64,000 nucleotides of DNA from Saccharospirillum sp. (GCA_022565595.1 JAIUML010000001.1:186001-250000), one strand, 5' to 3'. Counted from the stretch's first letter, positions 41,032-50,247 are shown. Notes: generated by a model not told the origin, from the sequence alone. Numbers and translations are program-made.

Positions 41032-42189
41032 TTATTCGAATACCAGATCCATACCCGCTGAATTCAACGCGGCTGCCCGTGCCTGCATCCAGGCCTGGGT
41101 GAAGGCGTCATCGTCGCTCGGGGCACTGTCGATAAAGTTATCCCAGGCTTCCAGTATCAGGTCTTGCCGATGCACCAGGTAATCCTGATGCGCCTGCAGT
41201 TCGTCATTCCAGATGCCGATTTCCTCGTAATAACGGATCACCCCTTCGTGAAACGGAATCACCCAGCTCAAGTCCTGGTTTTCCAATGCATAGCCGTTGG
41301 CGCCCGGAGCCGAGTCCTTGTAGTAATCATACTGTTCCTGCATGGCTTTGATCAGACTGTAGGCGACTGTTTCGTCGAGGCTGCTGTTGCCAATCACAAT
41401 GGGGTAAGGGTAGCTTGCGCTGTGAACGGGGTTATCAGCGCTGACGCCACCGGCACCCGCGGTTACCAGATGCGGCTGGAAATAAGGTGCGACTGTCGCC
41501 ATACGCTCCCAGCCCTCGCTGTCGTCTGGATCCAGCACCGGCCAACTGATGCCGCGCGAACTGCTCGCCAATTGTTGGGCGGGGGGTGTAACAGAAGTAG
41601 TGAAAGCCGCATCGGCATTGCCGGCGATGATGCCGTCAAAAGAGCGGGCATAGCCGGGGAAGTCGACTCGTTCCACATCATCCCAGGTCAGGCCACCAAA
41701 GGCGAGGTAGGCCTCGGTACCCTTGTTCAAGGCATCGTCACCGCGTATGTAGGCGACGCGCATGCCTCTGAGATCCGCCGGTGTTTCCACATTCATGTCG
41801 CCCGCCACGGCTATGGACAAGCCGAAGGAGGCCTTGGAAGTGGTAATTAATCGAATCGGCTGGGGGCCCCAGTCGCGATCGGCAAACATCAACACGCCTT
41901 CAGCGCCGTAATAGCTCGCTATGCCACAGGCGCACAGGTCTACGCGGCCGGTTTTCAATGGGGTCATGCGCGAGACATCGTTATCGCCGGGCAGAATCCG
42001 AACGGCTGTGCCGTATTGAGATTGCAACATGTTGCCAATGGCCACCACCTGGGCATAGCCACTGGAATTGGTGCCATAGGCCGTCCAGGCCATGGTAGAG
42101 GGTAATTCAACTTCAGAGGCCAGGCTGGCAGACGCACCGAACAACAGTGGCAGGCTGACAACAGCGAGACTTTTAGCGAAACGATTCAT
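41032..42189 (-). CDS. TAXI family TRAP substrate-binding protein
   Basis: A 385-residue exported binding protein (signal peptide ending ...FGASASLAS, about residues 1-25). The mature part starts TMAWTAYGTNSSGYAQVVAI. It has typical TAXI elements: LKTGRVDLCACGIASYYGAEGV, TPADLRGMRVAYIRGD, DFPGYARSFDGIIAGNADAAFTTS and the SYPYPIVIGNSSLDETVAYSLIKAM region. It binds the substrate for the downstream 4TM/12TM permease, 65 bp away. A TTCTGC-TCT-GCGGAA palindrome lies upstream at 42217-42231, shared with the divergent enoyl-CoA hydratase gene. The ligand is unknown, but the pathway suggests an organic acid. Confidence 0.9.
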   Translation of the reverse strand: MNRFAKSLAVVSLPLLFGASASLASEVELPSTMAWTAYGTNSSGYAQVVAIGNMLQSQYGTAVRILPGDNDVSRMTPLKTGRVDLCACGIASYYGAEGVLMFADRDWGPQPIRLITTSKASFGLSIAVAGDMNVETPADLRGMRVAYIRGDDALNKGTEAYLAFGGLTWDDVERVDFPGYARSFDGIIAGNADAAFTTSVTPPAQQLASSSRGISWPVLDPDDSEGWERMATVAPYFQPHLVTAGAGGVSADNPVHSASYPYPIVIGNSSLDETVAYSLIKAMQEQYDYYKDSAPGANGYALENQDLSWVIPFHEGVIRYYEEIGIWNDELQAHQDYLVHRQDLILEAWDNFIDSAPSDDDAFTQAWMQARAAALNSAGMDLVFE

Positions 42190-42216
42190 GGAACTCTCCT
42201 GTCTGTTATTGTTTTG

Positions 42217-42231
42217 TTCTGCTCTGCGGAA
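42217..42231. promoter_or_regulatory. Candidate IclR operator (copy 2)
   Basis: TTCTGC (42217-42222), TCT, GCGGAA (42226-42231) matches the palindrome at 35024-35040 in arm sequence and 3-nt spacing. It lies about 30 bp upstream of the TAXI gene start and in the region shared with the divergent enoyl-CoA hydratase. TTTCGC half-sites occur at about 42237 and 42311. Confidence 0.5.
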
Positions 42232-42403
42232 TTAACTTTCGCATAAGTACTTATCCTGGACTCGGCCAATCCTCCTGTCAATACTTGACCCTCTTTTGTC
42301 AATCAGGTTGTTTCGCAGTGCAGTTGATTGTTTTGTTTTGGTTGACTAATGGACGCTGGCTCACCACCCTATGGAACGACTGACTAGACCGCTTGGAGTT
42401 CTG

Positions 42404-43792
42404 ATGAGCCAGACTGTTCATTTAAGTTACGAGGGTGACACTGCCCTGATTGAAATCGACAACCCGCCGGTCAACGCCCTGTCGCAGTCAGTCCGTGCCG
42501 GCATAATGGCAGCGCTGGACAAGGCCGAAGCGAACCCGGTTATCAAGGTGATTGCCTTGTTCGGCAAAGGCAAGGTCTTCATCGCTGGCGCCGACATCAA
42601 GGAATTCGGCAAGCCGCCGCAATCCCCCATTCTGCCGGATGTGATAAACCGGCTGGAACGCAGCAAAAAGGCCGTCATTGCTGTAGTGCACGGCGTGGCG
42701 CTGGGGGGAGGCCTGGAAGTGGCGCTGGGGTGCCACTATCGGGTGGCGCTCAAGGAAACGCGCTTGGGCCTGCCGGAAGTCAAACTGGGGCTCTTGCCTG
42801 GCGCTGGTGGAACCCAGCGATTGCCCAGGCTGACCGGGTTGGCGATTGCCGCAGAATGGATTACAGAAGGAAAATTGATCGACACAGAAACCGCTCTAAC
42901 CAGCGGATTGATCGATGCCATTAGTGACGAACCAACGGCTCGAGAAGCAGCCCTGACGGCTGCCCAGGCATGGGCCGATGGGAAGATCCGATTGCGCAAG
43001 ACCGGCGAACTGCCCAATGCGCCTGCCGATGAACAAGCCATTGCATCGATTCGCCAGGCGTTGTTGCAACAAAGCCCGGAACTCTATTCACCCTTCCGCA
43101 TACTGGAAGCGTTGGAGGCCAGTTGCACGCTGCCACTAGAGGAAGGCCTCCGTTACGAGCGGGAACTCTTTTTCGACTGTATGGATTCGCCGCAACGGGC
43201 AGGGTTGATTCACCATTTCTTTGCCAGTAAAGCCATCGGCAAAATACCTGGTGGCGAGTCGGCGGCGACATTGACTGAACTGCGCCTCTCGGGCAATCAC
43301 CTGCTAGTTAAAGCACTTGCAGACCACCCTCTGGCGCAGGTCTCACCCGGCTCGACAGTTGGCATCGAAGTGCATTTTACTGACGCATCGACCGAACGAG
43401 AACCCGGGGTGATCAACGTCCAACTGGTGGATGCCGATGCCGACTTTACAGAGCCACAAGCGGCGTTTTCTCTGATCTGCATTCCAGACAGCACTGTGTT
43501 GGAACTGGTTGATCACCGGGGGCTAGCTGGCGTTCAACAGGCTCTGGTCAAGGTGTTGACAGGCGCTCGATTCAGCGTGATTCCCAGCAAAAAACATAGC
43601 CTTTACGGCGCCTTGAGCAAGGCAACAGGGTCAGCAGAAGACAGGCATGTTGCCATGGAACGCAGTGCCCTGATGGCGGTGGAGGCAGGGCTCTGTTTTC
43701 GCCCCGAGGACATTGATGTCCTGGCCATTGACGCCCTCGGGTACCCAAAACACCTGGGTGGACCGCATTTCCAGGCGACGTTGCAGAAGTAA
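42404..43792 (+). CDS. Enoyl-CoA hydratase with degenerate FadB-like C-terminal part
   Basis: A 462-residue protein. The ATG at 42404 has GGAG about 8 nt upstream and begins with MSQTVHLSYEGDTALIEIDN. Residues 1-190 are a crotonase fold: GKVFIAGADIKEFG oxyanion loop, HGVALGGGLEVALGCHYRVA, and LPEVKLGLLPGAGGTQRLPR, where the second catalytic Glu lies in LPEVKLGLLPG. Residues about 260-290 look like the linker of FadB-type fusions (HHFFASKAIGKIPGG). Where a 3-hydroxyacyl-CoA dehydrogenase domain should follow, about 180 residues are left with no GxGxxG. The end has AVEAGLCFRPEDIDVLAIDA and a GYPKHLGGPHF tail, as in FadB C-termini. It is divergent from the TAXI-TRAP genes. Confidence 0.85.
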   Translation: MSQTVHLSYEGDTALIEIDNPPVNALSQSVRAGIMAALDKAEANPVIKVIALFGKGKVFIAGADIKEFGKPPQSPILPDVINRLERSKKAVIAVVHGVALGGGLEVALGCHYRVALKETRLGLPEVKLGLLPGAGGTQRLPRLTGLAIAAEWITEGKLIDTETALTSGLIDAISDEPTAREAALTAAQAWADGKIRLRKTGELPNAPADEQAIASIRQALLQQSPELYSPFRILEALEASCTLPLEEGLRYERELFFDCMDSPQRAGLIHHFFASKAIGKIPGGESAATLTELRLSGNHLLVKALADHPLAQVSPGSTVGIEVHFTDASTEREPGVINVQLVDADADFTEPQAAFSLICIPDSTVLELVDHRGLAGVQQALVKVLTGARFSVIPSKKHSLYGALSKATGSAEDRHVAMERSALMAVEAGLCFRPEDIDVLAIDALGYPKHLGGPHFQATLQK

Positions 43793-43795
43793 CCT

Positions 43796-44809
43796 TTATG
43801 AACTGGCAACATAGCGGCCACGCCCCGAACTCTTGGCACGATAAAGGGCCTGGTCGGCCTGCTCAAAAAACCGCCAGAAGTCACCCTGATCTTGCGGAAT
43901 GTGACAACAGGCTCCGATGCTGACGCTCAGTATCAGGTCGCCTTCTGCTATGGGCATGGCCTTGATCCGCTCGATCATACGATCCGCCACCTGAGCGACT
44001 GACTCCGGCGTTGTATTAAGCAGTACCACCACAAATTCATCACCACCAAAACGGGCAATGATGTCACTGCTGCGCAAGGTACTCTGTAGTATCTGAGCTG
44101 CCGCCAGCAGCAATTCATCAGCCCGCAAATGGCCGAGGTGGTCGTTCAGGTTTTTGAATTCGTCGATATCGCACACCATCACGGCAACCTGCTGCTGGTG
44201 ACGTTGCGCGAGGTCAAAAAAGCGAGGGGATTGCTGCTGTAGAAAACGGCGATTGGGAATGCCCAACTGAGCGTCCATCAGCAAACTGGCTTCGAGTTTT
44301 TGTTGGGAAGCTCGCAGTTCAGCTTCGATCTCCTTGAGTTCGGTCACGTCGGTATCCGAGCCGAGGTAGATCCATGGCTGTCCGCCATCCAGCCGATAAA
44401 CCACGGTGCCCTGATTGGTCAGCCAACGATAGCTGCCATCGGCTTTTCGAAACCGGAACTGACAATTGAACAGATCCGTTCGTCCATCCATAACCGATTG
44501 CCATACCTGCTCGACGCGCGCTTTATCATCAGGGTGCACGTAATTTAGCCAGTCGTTGGCGGTTGCAAAAGGGGCTTCATAACCAGGGTGGATATGCGTC
44601 TCTGTGGATTGGGCACGGTATTCATTATGGTCAATAACAAAGGCCCCCATTCGCTCCAGGGCAACTCGCACACGGGGGTTATGGCATAACACATCCAGTA
44701 GCTGTGATACTTCCTGTTTCATCTTGGGATCCACGACACTACCCTGCTGCTGATAACGGCTTTCCGTCCCGCTGGTCACTTCCGCAGTGCCACCCTGCAC
44801 CACGGACAT
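43796..44809 (-). CDS. Diguanylate cyclase with PAS domain
   Basis: A 337-residue signalling protein. Residues about 45-160 form a PAS/PAC domain (DWLNYVHPDDKARVEQVWQS, then QFRFRKADGSYRWL). The GGDEF domain at about 175-335 has the intact motif GGDEF at 255-259, a metal-binding Asp in VCDIDEFKNLND, and an inhibitory I-site R-S-S-D at 246-249, five residues before GGDEF. It should make cyclic di-GMP from two GTP and be product-inhibited. No transmembrane segment, so a cytoplasmic sensor. The start codon has only a weak ribosome-binding site. It is convergent with the enoyl-CoA hydratase gene, 3 bp apart. Confidence 0.92.
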   Translation of the reverse strand: MSVVQGGTAEVTSGTESRYQQQGSVVDPKMKQEVSQLLDVLCHNPRVRVALERMGAFVIDHNEYRAQSTETHIHPGYEAPFATANDWLNYVHPDDKARVEQVWQSVMDGRTDLFNCQFRFRKADGSYRWLTNQGTVVYRLDGGQPWIYLGSDTDVTELKEIEAELRASQQKLEASLLMDAQLGIPNRRFLQQQSPRFFDLAQRHQQQVAVMVCDIDEFKNLNDHLGHLRADELLLAAAQILQSTLRSSDIIARFGGDEFVVVLLNTTPESVAQVADRMIERIKAMPIAEGDLILSVSIGACCHIPQDQGDFWRFFEQADQALYRAKSSGRGRYVASS

Positions 44810-44843
44810 ACAACGTTAAAGGTAGCCGTCAGGGGCATGCTTG

Positions 44844-45410
44844 TCAGGCTCTGGACATGAATTTCTTGCTCTCGGTATTGACCTTGATAATTTCACCCTG
44901 CTCGATGTACTCGGGCACTTGAACGGTAATGCCACCTTCCAGCAGTGCCGGTTTGGTGCGCGCCGATGCAGAAGCCCCTTTGATGCCTGGCGCCGTCTCG
45001 ACAATGGTCTTGGTAACGGACTGAGGCAGTTCGATGGCGACCAGTTCTTCGTTGACCAGCAAGCCGGCCAGTCCTTCCATGCCATCGTGCAACCAGGCCA
45101 GTTGCTCGCCGAGTTCATCGGCCGACAACAGATGTTGGCTGTAGTCTTCGATGTCCATAAAGGTGTGCATGTCACCGTCGGCAAAGAGGTACTGCAGGCT
45201 GCGGGTCTGGGCATCCGCGAGAGCAATCATTTCATCCCCTTTAAAGGCAACGTCTCTTTTCCGTTTGGTCACCAGTTCGTTGAGCGTCATTTTATAAAGC
45301 GTTGCGGCACCTCGAGCGCTGGGGCTGTGCACCTCAACTTTGCGGACGGTGTACTGACTGCCATCCAGTTCAATGACGTTACCAGGTTTGATTTCAGGGG
45401 CTTTTGGCAT
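44844..45410 (-). CDS. efpL: Elongation factor P-like protein EfpL (YeiP)
   Basis: A 188-residue EF-P paralogue that relieves ribosome stalling. The start at 45410 has GAGGT upstream; the longer reading to 45557 runs into an intergenic repeat. The tip loop SPSARGAATLYK at residues 29-40 places Arg33 where EF-P has its modified lysine or arginine. VETAPGIKGASASARTKPA is the EF-P/EfpL domain III signature, and the FMDIEDYSQH segment is EfpL-like. The C-terminus is VPEYIEQGEIIKVNTESKKFMSRA. The canonical efp would be elsewhere. A long palindrome lies upstream at 45511-45633. Confidence 0.92.
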   Translation of the reverse strand: MPKAPEIKPGNVIELDGSQYTVRKVEVHSPSARGAATLYKMTLNELVTKRKRDVAFKGDEMIALADAQTRSLQYLFADGDMHTFMDIEDYSQHLLSADELGEQLAWLHDGMEGLAGLLVNEELVAIELPQSVTKTIVETAPGIKGASASARTKPALLEGGITVQVPEYIEQGEIIKVNTESKKFMSRA

Positions 45411-45510
45411 GATGACCTCAGGGTGGTGTTCGAATTTTGCGCGCAGTTTAGCGCCAGAATGAGGTCGGCAACAGTAAAAATATGGGTTGGTCTTGCGGCA
45501 CTGGTCCGCA

Positions 45511-45633
45511 GCGGCTACCGGTGGTGCCTCTGCAGGGTCGGGCGGAGTGCCGCCCACTCAATCCTCCCTGGAGCCTAGACCGCAGCATCCTTGCTGCGGA
45601 CTCCCCTACAGAGGCTACACCGGCATCCGCCGC
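45511..45633. repeat. Long intergenic palindrome, copy B (reversed)
   Basis: Same family as 37981-38093 but in opposite orientation. Arms GCGGCTACCGGTGGTGCC (from 45511) and GGCTACACCGGCATCCGC (to 45633) are imperfect reverse complements. Internal hairpins are CCGCAGCA-TCCT-TGCTGCGG at 45580-45599 and GGCGG-AGTG-CCGCC at 45541-45554. It lies between malate synthase and efpL. Confidence 0.75.
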
Positions 45634-45678
45634 TATGTCAGTGCCAGCGCCGAAACTCGATGACTAGTAATTAATCAT

Positions 45679-47856
45679 TTACTCTTGCAGAACTGCCTTC
45701 ACTTTAAGGCGGTAGGCATGCAGCAAGGGCTCGGTATACCCATTAGGTTGAGCGCGGCCTTCCAGCACCAGAGCCAGAGCGGCCTGGAAGGCCAGGCTTT
45801 GGTCGAAGTTGGCCGCCATGGGGTGGTAAGTCGGGTCGCTTGCGTTTTGTTGGTCTACTACAGCGGCCATGCGCTTCATGGTTTCTACGACTTGTTCTTC
45901 CGTACAGAGGCCGTGGTAGAGCCAGTTGGCCATGTGTTGGCTGGATATGCGCAGGGTGGCTCTGTCTTCCATTAAACCGACGTTGTGAATGTCCGGTACT
46001 TTGGAGCAGCCGACGCCCTGGTCGACCCAGCGCACGACGTAGCCGAGAATGCCCTGGGCGTTGTTATCCAGTTCCTGTTGAATGGCTTCGGGGCTCAGGC
46101 TGGCTCTGTCTTGCAACAGTGGCAGGGTGAGCAATGCGTCCTGGCTGGCTCTGGCGCGTTTGCGCAGCTCGGCCTGGCGGCTGCGTACGCTGATCTGGTG
46201 GTAATGCAAGGCGTGGAGCACCGCTGCTGTTGGGGACGGTACCCAGGCGGTATTGGCGCCCGCCAGTGGGTGGGCTTTTTTCTGTTCCAGCATGGCGGCC
46301 ATTTCGTCCGGCATGGCCCACATGCCTTTGCCGATCTGGGCGCGGCCGGGTAAGCCTGCGGCGAGGCCAACGTCGACGTTGTTGTCTTCGTAGGCGCTGA
46401 TCCAGGCGGACTGCTTCATTTGGCTTTTAGGGATCATGGACCCGGCAAGCATGCTGGTGTGAATCTCGTCGCCGGTGCGATCGAGGAAGCCGGTGTTGAT
46501 GAAAACGGCACGGTGTTGCGCGGCCTTGATGCAGGCTTTCAGGTTCAGGGTGGTGCGTCGTTCTTCGTCCATGATGCCGACTTTGAGGGTGTTCTCGGCC
46601 AGCCCCATTGCCTGCTCTATGCGGGCAAAGAGGTCGACGGTAAAGGCGACTTCCGCTGGCCCGTGCATCTTGGGTTTTACGATATAGACACTGCCGGTGC
46701 GGCTGTTGCGCAGCCGGTTGGCGGCCTTGAGGTCATGCATGGCGGCCAATACTGTCACCATGCCATCCAACAGGCCTTCGGGCACTTCGCAGCCATGGGC
46801 GTCCAGAACGGCATCGTTGGTCATCAGGTGGCCAACATTGCGCACAAACATCAGGCTGCGACCGTGCAATTTGAAGGGTTCGCCATCACGATCGAGATAG
46901 GACCGGTCTTGCGCCAGAACACGGGTCACGGTTTTTCCACCCTTCTCGAAGCGCTCTTCAAGGTTGCCTTGCATCAGGCCCAGCCAGTTGCGGTAGACCT
47001 CGACCTTGTCTTCCGCATCCACGGCGGCGATGGAGTCTTCGCAGTCCATAATGGTGGTCAGTGCTGCCTCGAGCAGCACATCCTTGATGCCCGCCGGATC
47101 GGTTTGACCGATGGGGTTGGTCGGGTCGATCTGAATTTCCAGATGCAGGCCATTCTGTTGCAGCAGAATTGAGGTGGGCGAGGCCACGTCGCCCTGATAA
47201 CCAACCCACTGATCTGGCTGCTTGAGGCCCGTGGTTTCAGCGCCCTTAAGACTAACCTGTAGTTGTTCACCGAACTGGAAGCCAGAGACATCCGCCCAGG
47301 AACCTGTTTCCAGTGGTGTTACCTGATCCAGATGCGCCTTGGCAAAGGCAATAACTCGCTCACCACGTACCGGGTTATAGCCCTTGCCCGCCTCCGCCCC
47401 GCCTTCATTGCTGATAGCATCGGTGCCGTAAAGGGCATCGTAGAGGCTACCCCAACGAGCATTGGCGGCATTGAGTGCAAAACGAGCGTTCTTGACCGGC
47501 ACCACCAACTGAGGCCCGGCCTGCAGAGTGATTTCGGTATCAACCTGATTGGTGGTGATCTCAAAATCATCCGGCTCGGGCAGCAAATAATTGATTTCCT
47601 GCAGAAACGCCTTGTAGGCTGCGGCGTCATGCGGCTCGACAGAACGCTCCAGGTGCCAGGCATCGATTTTGGCCTGAAGCGCATCTCGCTCGCGCAACAA
47701 GGCTTCATTACGAGGCCCGAACTCCGCCACTATCTCGGCAAATTGCTGCCAGAAATGCGCGGGGCTGATGCCCGTGCCCGGAGCGATGTCGTTTTCAATC
47801 AGCTGGTGCAGAGCGGCAGCAATCTGCAAGCCGCTTTCGTCGATCCGGTCAGTCAT
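45679..47856 (-). CDS. glcB: Malate synthase G
   Basis: A 725-residue malate synthase of the G type (single-chain, glyoxylate shunt). The enzyme condenses acetyl-CoA and glyoxylate to malate. Signatures seen are [47 protein letters not shown] (metal-binding Glu/Asp in the barrel), [20 protein letters not shown] and [35 protein letters not shown] and [22 protein letters not shown] follow, along with a C-terminal [21 protein letters not shown]. Length is the normal 720-730. It lies 117 bp downstream of a LysR gene on the same strand. Acetyl-CoA from the neighbouring acyl-CoA pathway would need this anaplerotic step when carbon is limited to C2 units. Confidence 0.95.
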   Translation of the reverse strand: MTDRIDESGLQIAAALHQLIENDIAPGTGISPAHFWQQFAEIVAEFGPRNEALLRERDALQAKIDAWHLERSVEPHDAAAYKAFLQEINYLLPEPDDFEITTNQVDTEITLQAGPQLVVPVKNARFALNAANARWGSLYDALYGTDAISNEGGAEAGKGYNPVRGERVIAFAKAHLDQVTPLETGSWADVSGFQFGEQLQVSLKGAETTGLKQPDQWVGYQGDVASPTSILLQQNGLHLEIQIDPTNPIGQTDPAGIKDVLLEAALTTIMDCEDSIAAVDAEDKVEVYRNWLGLMQGNLEERFEKGGKTVTRVLAQDRSYLDRDGEPFKLHGRSLMFVRNVGHLMTNDAVLDAHGCEVPEGLLDGMVTVLAAMHDLKAANRLRNSRTGSVYIVKPKMHGPAEVAFTVDLFARIEQAMGLAENTLKVGIMDEERRTTLNLKACIKAAQHRAVFINTGFLDRTGDEIHTSMLAGSMIPKSQMKQSAWISAYEDNNVDVGLAAGLPGRAQIGKGMWAMPDEMAAMLEQKKAHPLAGANTAWVPSPTAAVLHALHYHQISVRSRQAELRKRARASQDALLTLPLLQDRASLSPEAIQQELDNNAQGILGYVVRWVDQGVGCSKVPDIHNVGLMEDRATLRISSQHMANWLYHGLCTEEQVVETMKRMAAVVDQQNASDPTYHPMAANFDQSLAFQAALALVLEGRAQPNGYTEPLLHAYRLKVKAVLQE

Positions 47857-47973
47857 GGTCTGGGCCTCTGAAGTCTTTTGAGTTTTATAGTTACTTCAGA
47901 GTGTACGTTCTGGAAATAATTTATCCAATTTATCGTTTTTATACCCACCATTTTTAGTATGAATGACGAGAGT

Positions 47974-48924
47974 TCAGAAAACCGGCGCGTCTATGGTATC
48001 TGCAACCTCATTGATCAGTCGCCTCATCCAGCGGTGTGCCGGGTCGTGATGCAGCAGTGGGCTCCAGACCAGTTTCAACTGGATGGAGGGTATTTCAAAA
48101 GGCGGTGCCATTGCCACCAGCTTGGGGTTGTTGGCCTGTATCAGGGCAGCGCGCGAGGGAATGGTCAGCACCAGGTCGTTGTGTTCGGCCAACAGCATGG
48201 CCGCCTGATAGTGGCGGGTAAAAACGGTGATGCGCCGCTTCTTGCCGAGTTGCCCCAGCACCTCATCCACCCAGCCCAGGCGTTGAACATCCTCCGGGTT
48301 GACCCCGACACCGACACCGAAGCCGGTTTTACTGACCCAGACATGCTGCGCCTTGAGGTAATTCTTCAAACTGAAGTTGTTGATCAAGGGGTTATCCGAA
48401 CTGACCATGCAACAGAAGTCGTCGCGCCAGACAATGGTCTGGTGAAACGACTGGGGGATGTCATCAAAGCGGTTGATGACCAGGTCCACCTTACCCTGCT
48501 CCACATCCAGAAAGCTGACATCGCTTGGCGTCATCAAATCCAGGATGACATTGGGGGCATCCTCACGCAGCCGCCGCAGCAGCACAGGAACCAATGTTGA
48601 TTCCGCATAGTCACTGACCATGATGCGAAACACCCGCTGGCTGCTCTTGGCGTCAAAATCAGCCCTGGGCTGAATGGCGCGCTCGATGTCGTGCAATACC
48701 GCCCGCAACATGGGCTCCAGTTGGCGAGCCCGTTCTGTTGGCGTCATGCCCTCACTGGTGCGAATCAGCAGGGGGTCACCGAATAAATCTCTCAGCCGAC
48801 GCAGGCCATTGCTCATCGCCGGTTGGCTGATGCCCAGCTTGTCCGCCGCACGGGTGACATTGCGCTCTCGCAACAATACATCCAGATACACCAGCAAATT
48901 CATGTCGATCCGGTTAAGCTGCAT
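47974..48924 (-). CDS. LysR family regulator
   Basis: A 316-residue LysR-type regulator. The winged helix-turn-helix is at residues 8-66 (LLVYLDVLLRERNVTRAADK, then SQPAMSNGLRRLRDLFGDPL), in the LeuO/NodD-like style with MNLLVYLDVLL. The effector domain follows, with FRIMVSDYAESTLVPVLL and VDLVINRFDDIPQSFHQTIV. It is on the same strand 117 bp upstream of the malate synthase gene, so it might regulate it, although LysR genes are usually divergent from their targets. The ligand is unknown. Confidence 0.85.
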   Translation of the reverse strand: MQLNRIDMNLLVYLDVLLRERNVTRAADKLGISQPAMSNGLRRLRDLFGDPLLIRTSEGMTPTERARQLEPMLRAVLHDIERAIQPRADFDAKSSQRVFRIMVSDYAESTLVPVLLRRLREDAPNVILDLMTPSDVSFLDVEQGKVDLVINRFDDIPQSFHQTIVWRDDFCCMVSSDNPLINNFSLKNYLKAQHVWVSKTGFGVGVGVNPEDVQRLGWVDEVLGQLGKKRRITVFTRHYQAAMLLAEHNDLVLTIPSRAALIQANNPKLVAMAPPFEIPSIQLKLVWSPLLHHDPAHRWMRRLINEVADTIDAPVF

Positions 48925-49069
48925 TCAACCCCCTGCCATCAGAATTGATACCAGTTTAATTCACTTAGTGAATACTGATAAGCTCCATTATTCATTGGCA
49001 AGCGTTTGAGATTGAATAGAAACGCTGCTAGCAGACTGAACCAATCTTTTAGACAAGGCTCGAACCTCC

Positions 49070-50074
49070 TTGGACATACTCACACACGGCGTGCTGGGCG
49101 GCAGTTTCGCCCAAAGCCTGGCCCGCAAAGATCGCCTGCTGCTGGCAAGCCTGGCCGGCTTTGTTGGCGGCATTCTGGCAGACGTCGATATTCTGGTGCG
49201 CTCCAGCGACGACCCCTTGCTCAACCTCGAAGTACATCGGGCAATGACCCACTGGCTGGTTTTCATCCCCATCGGCGGCCTGATTGCGGCCTTGCTGCTA
49301 TGGCCCTTGCTGCGACGCAAAAGTCCATTTCGGGAGCTACTGCTTTTCACCACGGCGGGCTATGCCACCCATGCCCTGCTGGATGCCTGCACCAGCTATG
49401 GCACTCATCTGTTCGGGCCATTCTCGAACAGTGCTGTCGCCTGGAACCTGATCTCGGTGGTCGACCCGGTAGCAACGCTGATCCTTCTGGTCGGCTTTGG
49501 GGTGGCACTCGCCCGCAAACAACCGAGGGCGGCTCAGCTAGGGCTGGTGCTGCTGATTGGCTACCTCGCCTTTGGCGCCTTCCAACACGATCGTGTGCGC
49601 ACTCAAGCACTGGCCATTGCCGCGGAACTTGGCCACCAACCCGAGCGACTGGTGGTGAAGCCGACTTTGGGTAACCTCGTGCTCTGGCGCACCCTCTATG
49701 TGCATGAAGGCTATTACCACGTCAATGCCATCCGAGTCGGGCTCGGAACAGACATCGTGCGCGGTGACCACATAGCGGTATTTGACCGTGAACAGGTTCT
49801 GGCGCAACTGGATTCAGACAGCCGGCTCTATAAAGACATCGAACGCTTCCACCGCTTTGCCGACGGCTACCTGGTCTGGCACCCGGAGCACGCCGATGTC
49901 ATCGGCGATGTGCGCTACGCCATGCTGCCACAGGAAACAGCGCCAATTTGGGGTATTCGGCTGCCTGATGGCTGGCGTGAAGGGGAAGATCGCATCACCT
50001 TTGAGCATTTTCGTCGTACTGATCCACACACTCGCCAAGCTTTTATTAACTTGCTGCTTGGCCGTCTACCTTAG
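49070..50074 (+). CDS. Inner-membrane metal-dependent hydrolase-like protein (YdjM type)
   Basis: A 334-residue protein with about five hydrophobic segments in the first 165 residues, starting MDILTHGVLGGSFAQSLARK, the typical N-terminus of the DUF457/YdjM family. Conserved polar residues fit a metal site: the His in LTHG, HRAMTHW and the later THALLDACTSYGTHLF. The second half (about 175-334) is a soluble domain with HRFADGYLVWHPE. The start is TTG (49070). No ATG gives the correct family N-terminus, and the ribosome-binding site is weak, so translation may be low. The neighbours, a LysR gene (divergent) and an M14 gene (convergent), give no clear function. Confidence 0.8.
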   Translation: MDILTHGVLGGSFAQSLARKDRLLLASLAGFVGGILADVDILVRSSDDPLLNLEVHRAMTHWLVFIPIGGLIAALLLWPLLRRKSPFRELLLFTTAGYATHALLDACTSYGTHLFGPFSNSAVAWNLISVVDPVATLILLVGFGVALARKQPRAAQLGLVLLIGYLAFGAFQHDRVRTQALAIAAELGHQPERLVVKPTLGNLVLWRTLYVHEGYYHVNAIRVGLGTDIVRGDHIAVFDREQVLAQLDSDSRLYKDIERFHRFADGYLVWHPEHADVIGDVRYAMLPQETAPIWGIRLPDGWREGEDRITFEHFRRTDPHTRQAFINLLLGRLP

Positions 50075-50133
50075 GAAAGTTCCCTTTTAGGCGAGAAAGG
50101 ATCGACTGTGCTGCTGTTTTTTACTACATGCTA

Positions 50134-50247
50134 GCGACGGATACCGGGTTAGCCTATCCGGGGACGTCTGCGGCCCGGATGGCCGCAGTCGAGCCCCCAT
50201 GGACGGGTTTACGGCGACCCCGGATAGGCTAACCCGGTAGCCGGCGC
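50134..50247. repeat. Long intergenic palindrome, copy C
   Basis: 30-bp arms at 50134-50163 and 50218-50247 (TACCGGGTTAGCCTATCCGG against CCGGATAGGCTAACCCGGTA) are nearly perfect reverse complements. An inner hairpin CTGCGGCC/GGCCGCAG lies at 50168-50188, and a GAGCCCCCATGGACGGGTTT strand is shared with copy A. It lies between convergent genes. Confidence 0.85.

Noticed and set aside
49006-49674. Plus-strand frame of 222 codons overlapping the YdjM-like gene
   Set aside because: It is Arg/Gly/Pro-rich, typical of an out-of-frame reading; the overlapping TTG-started frame has the family motifs.
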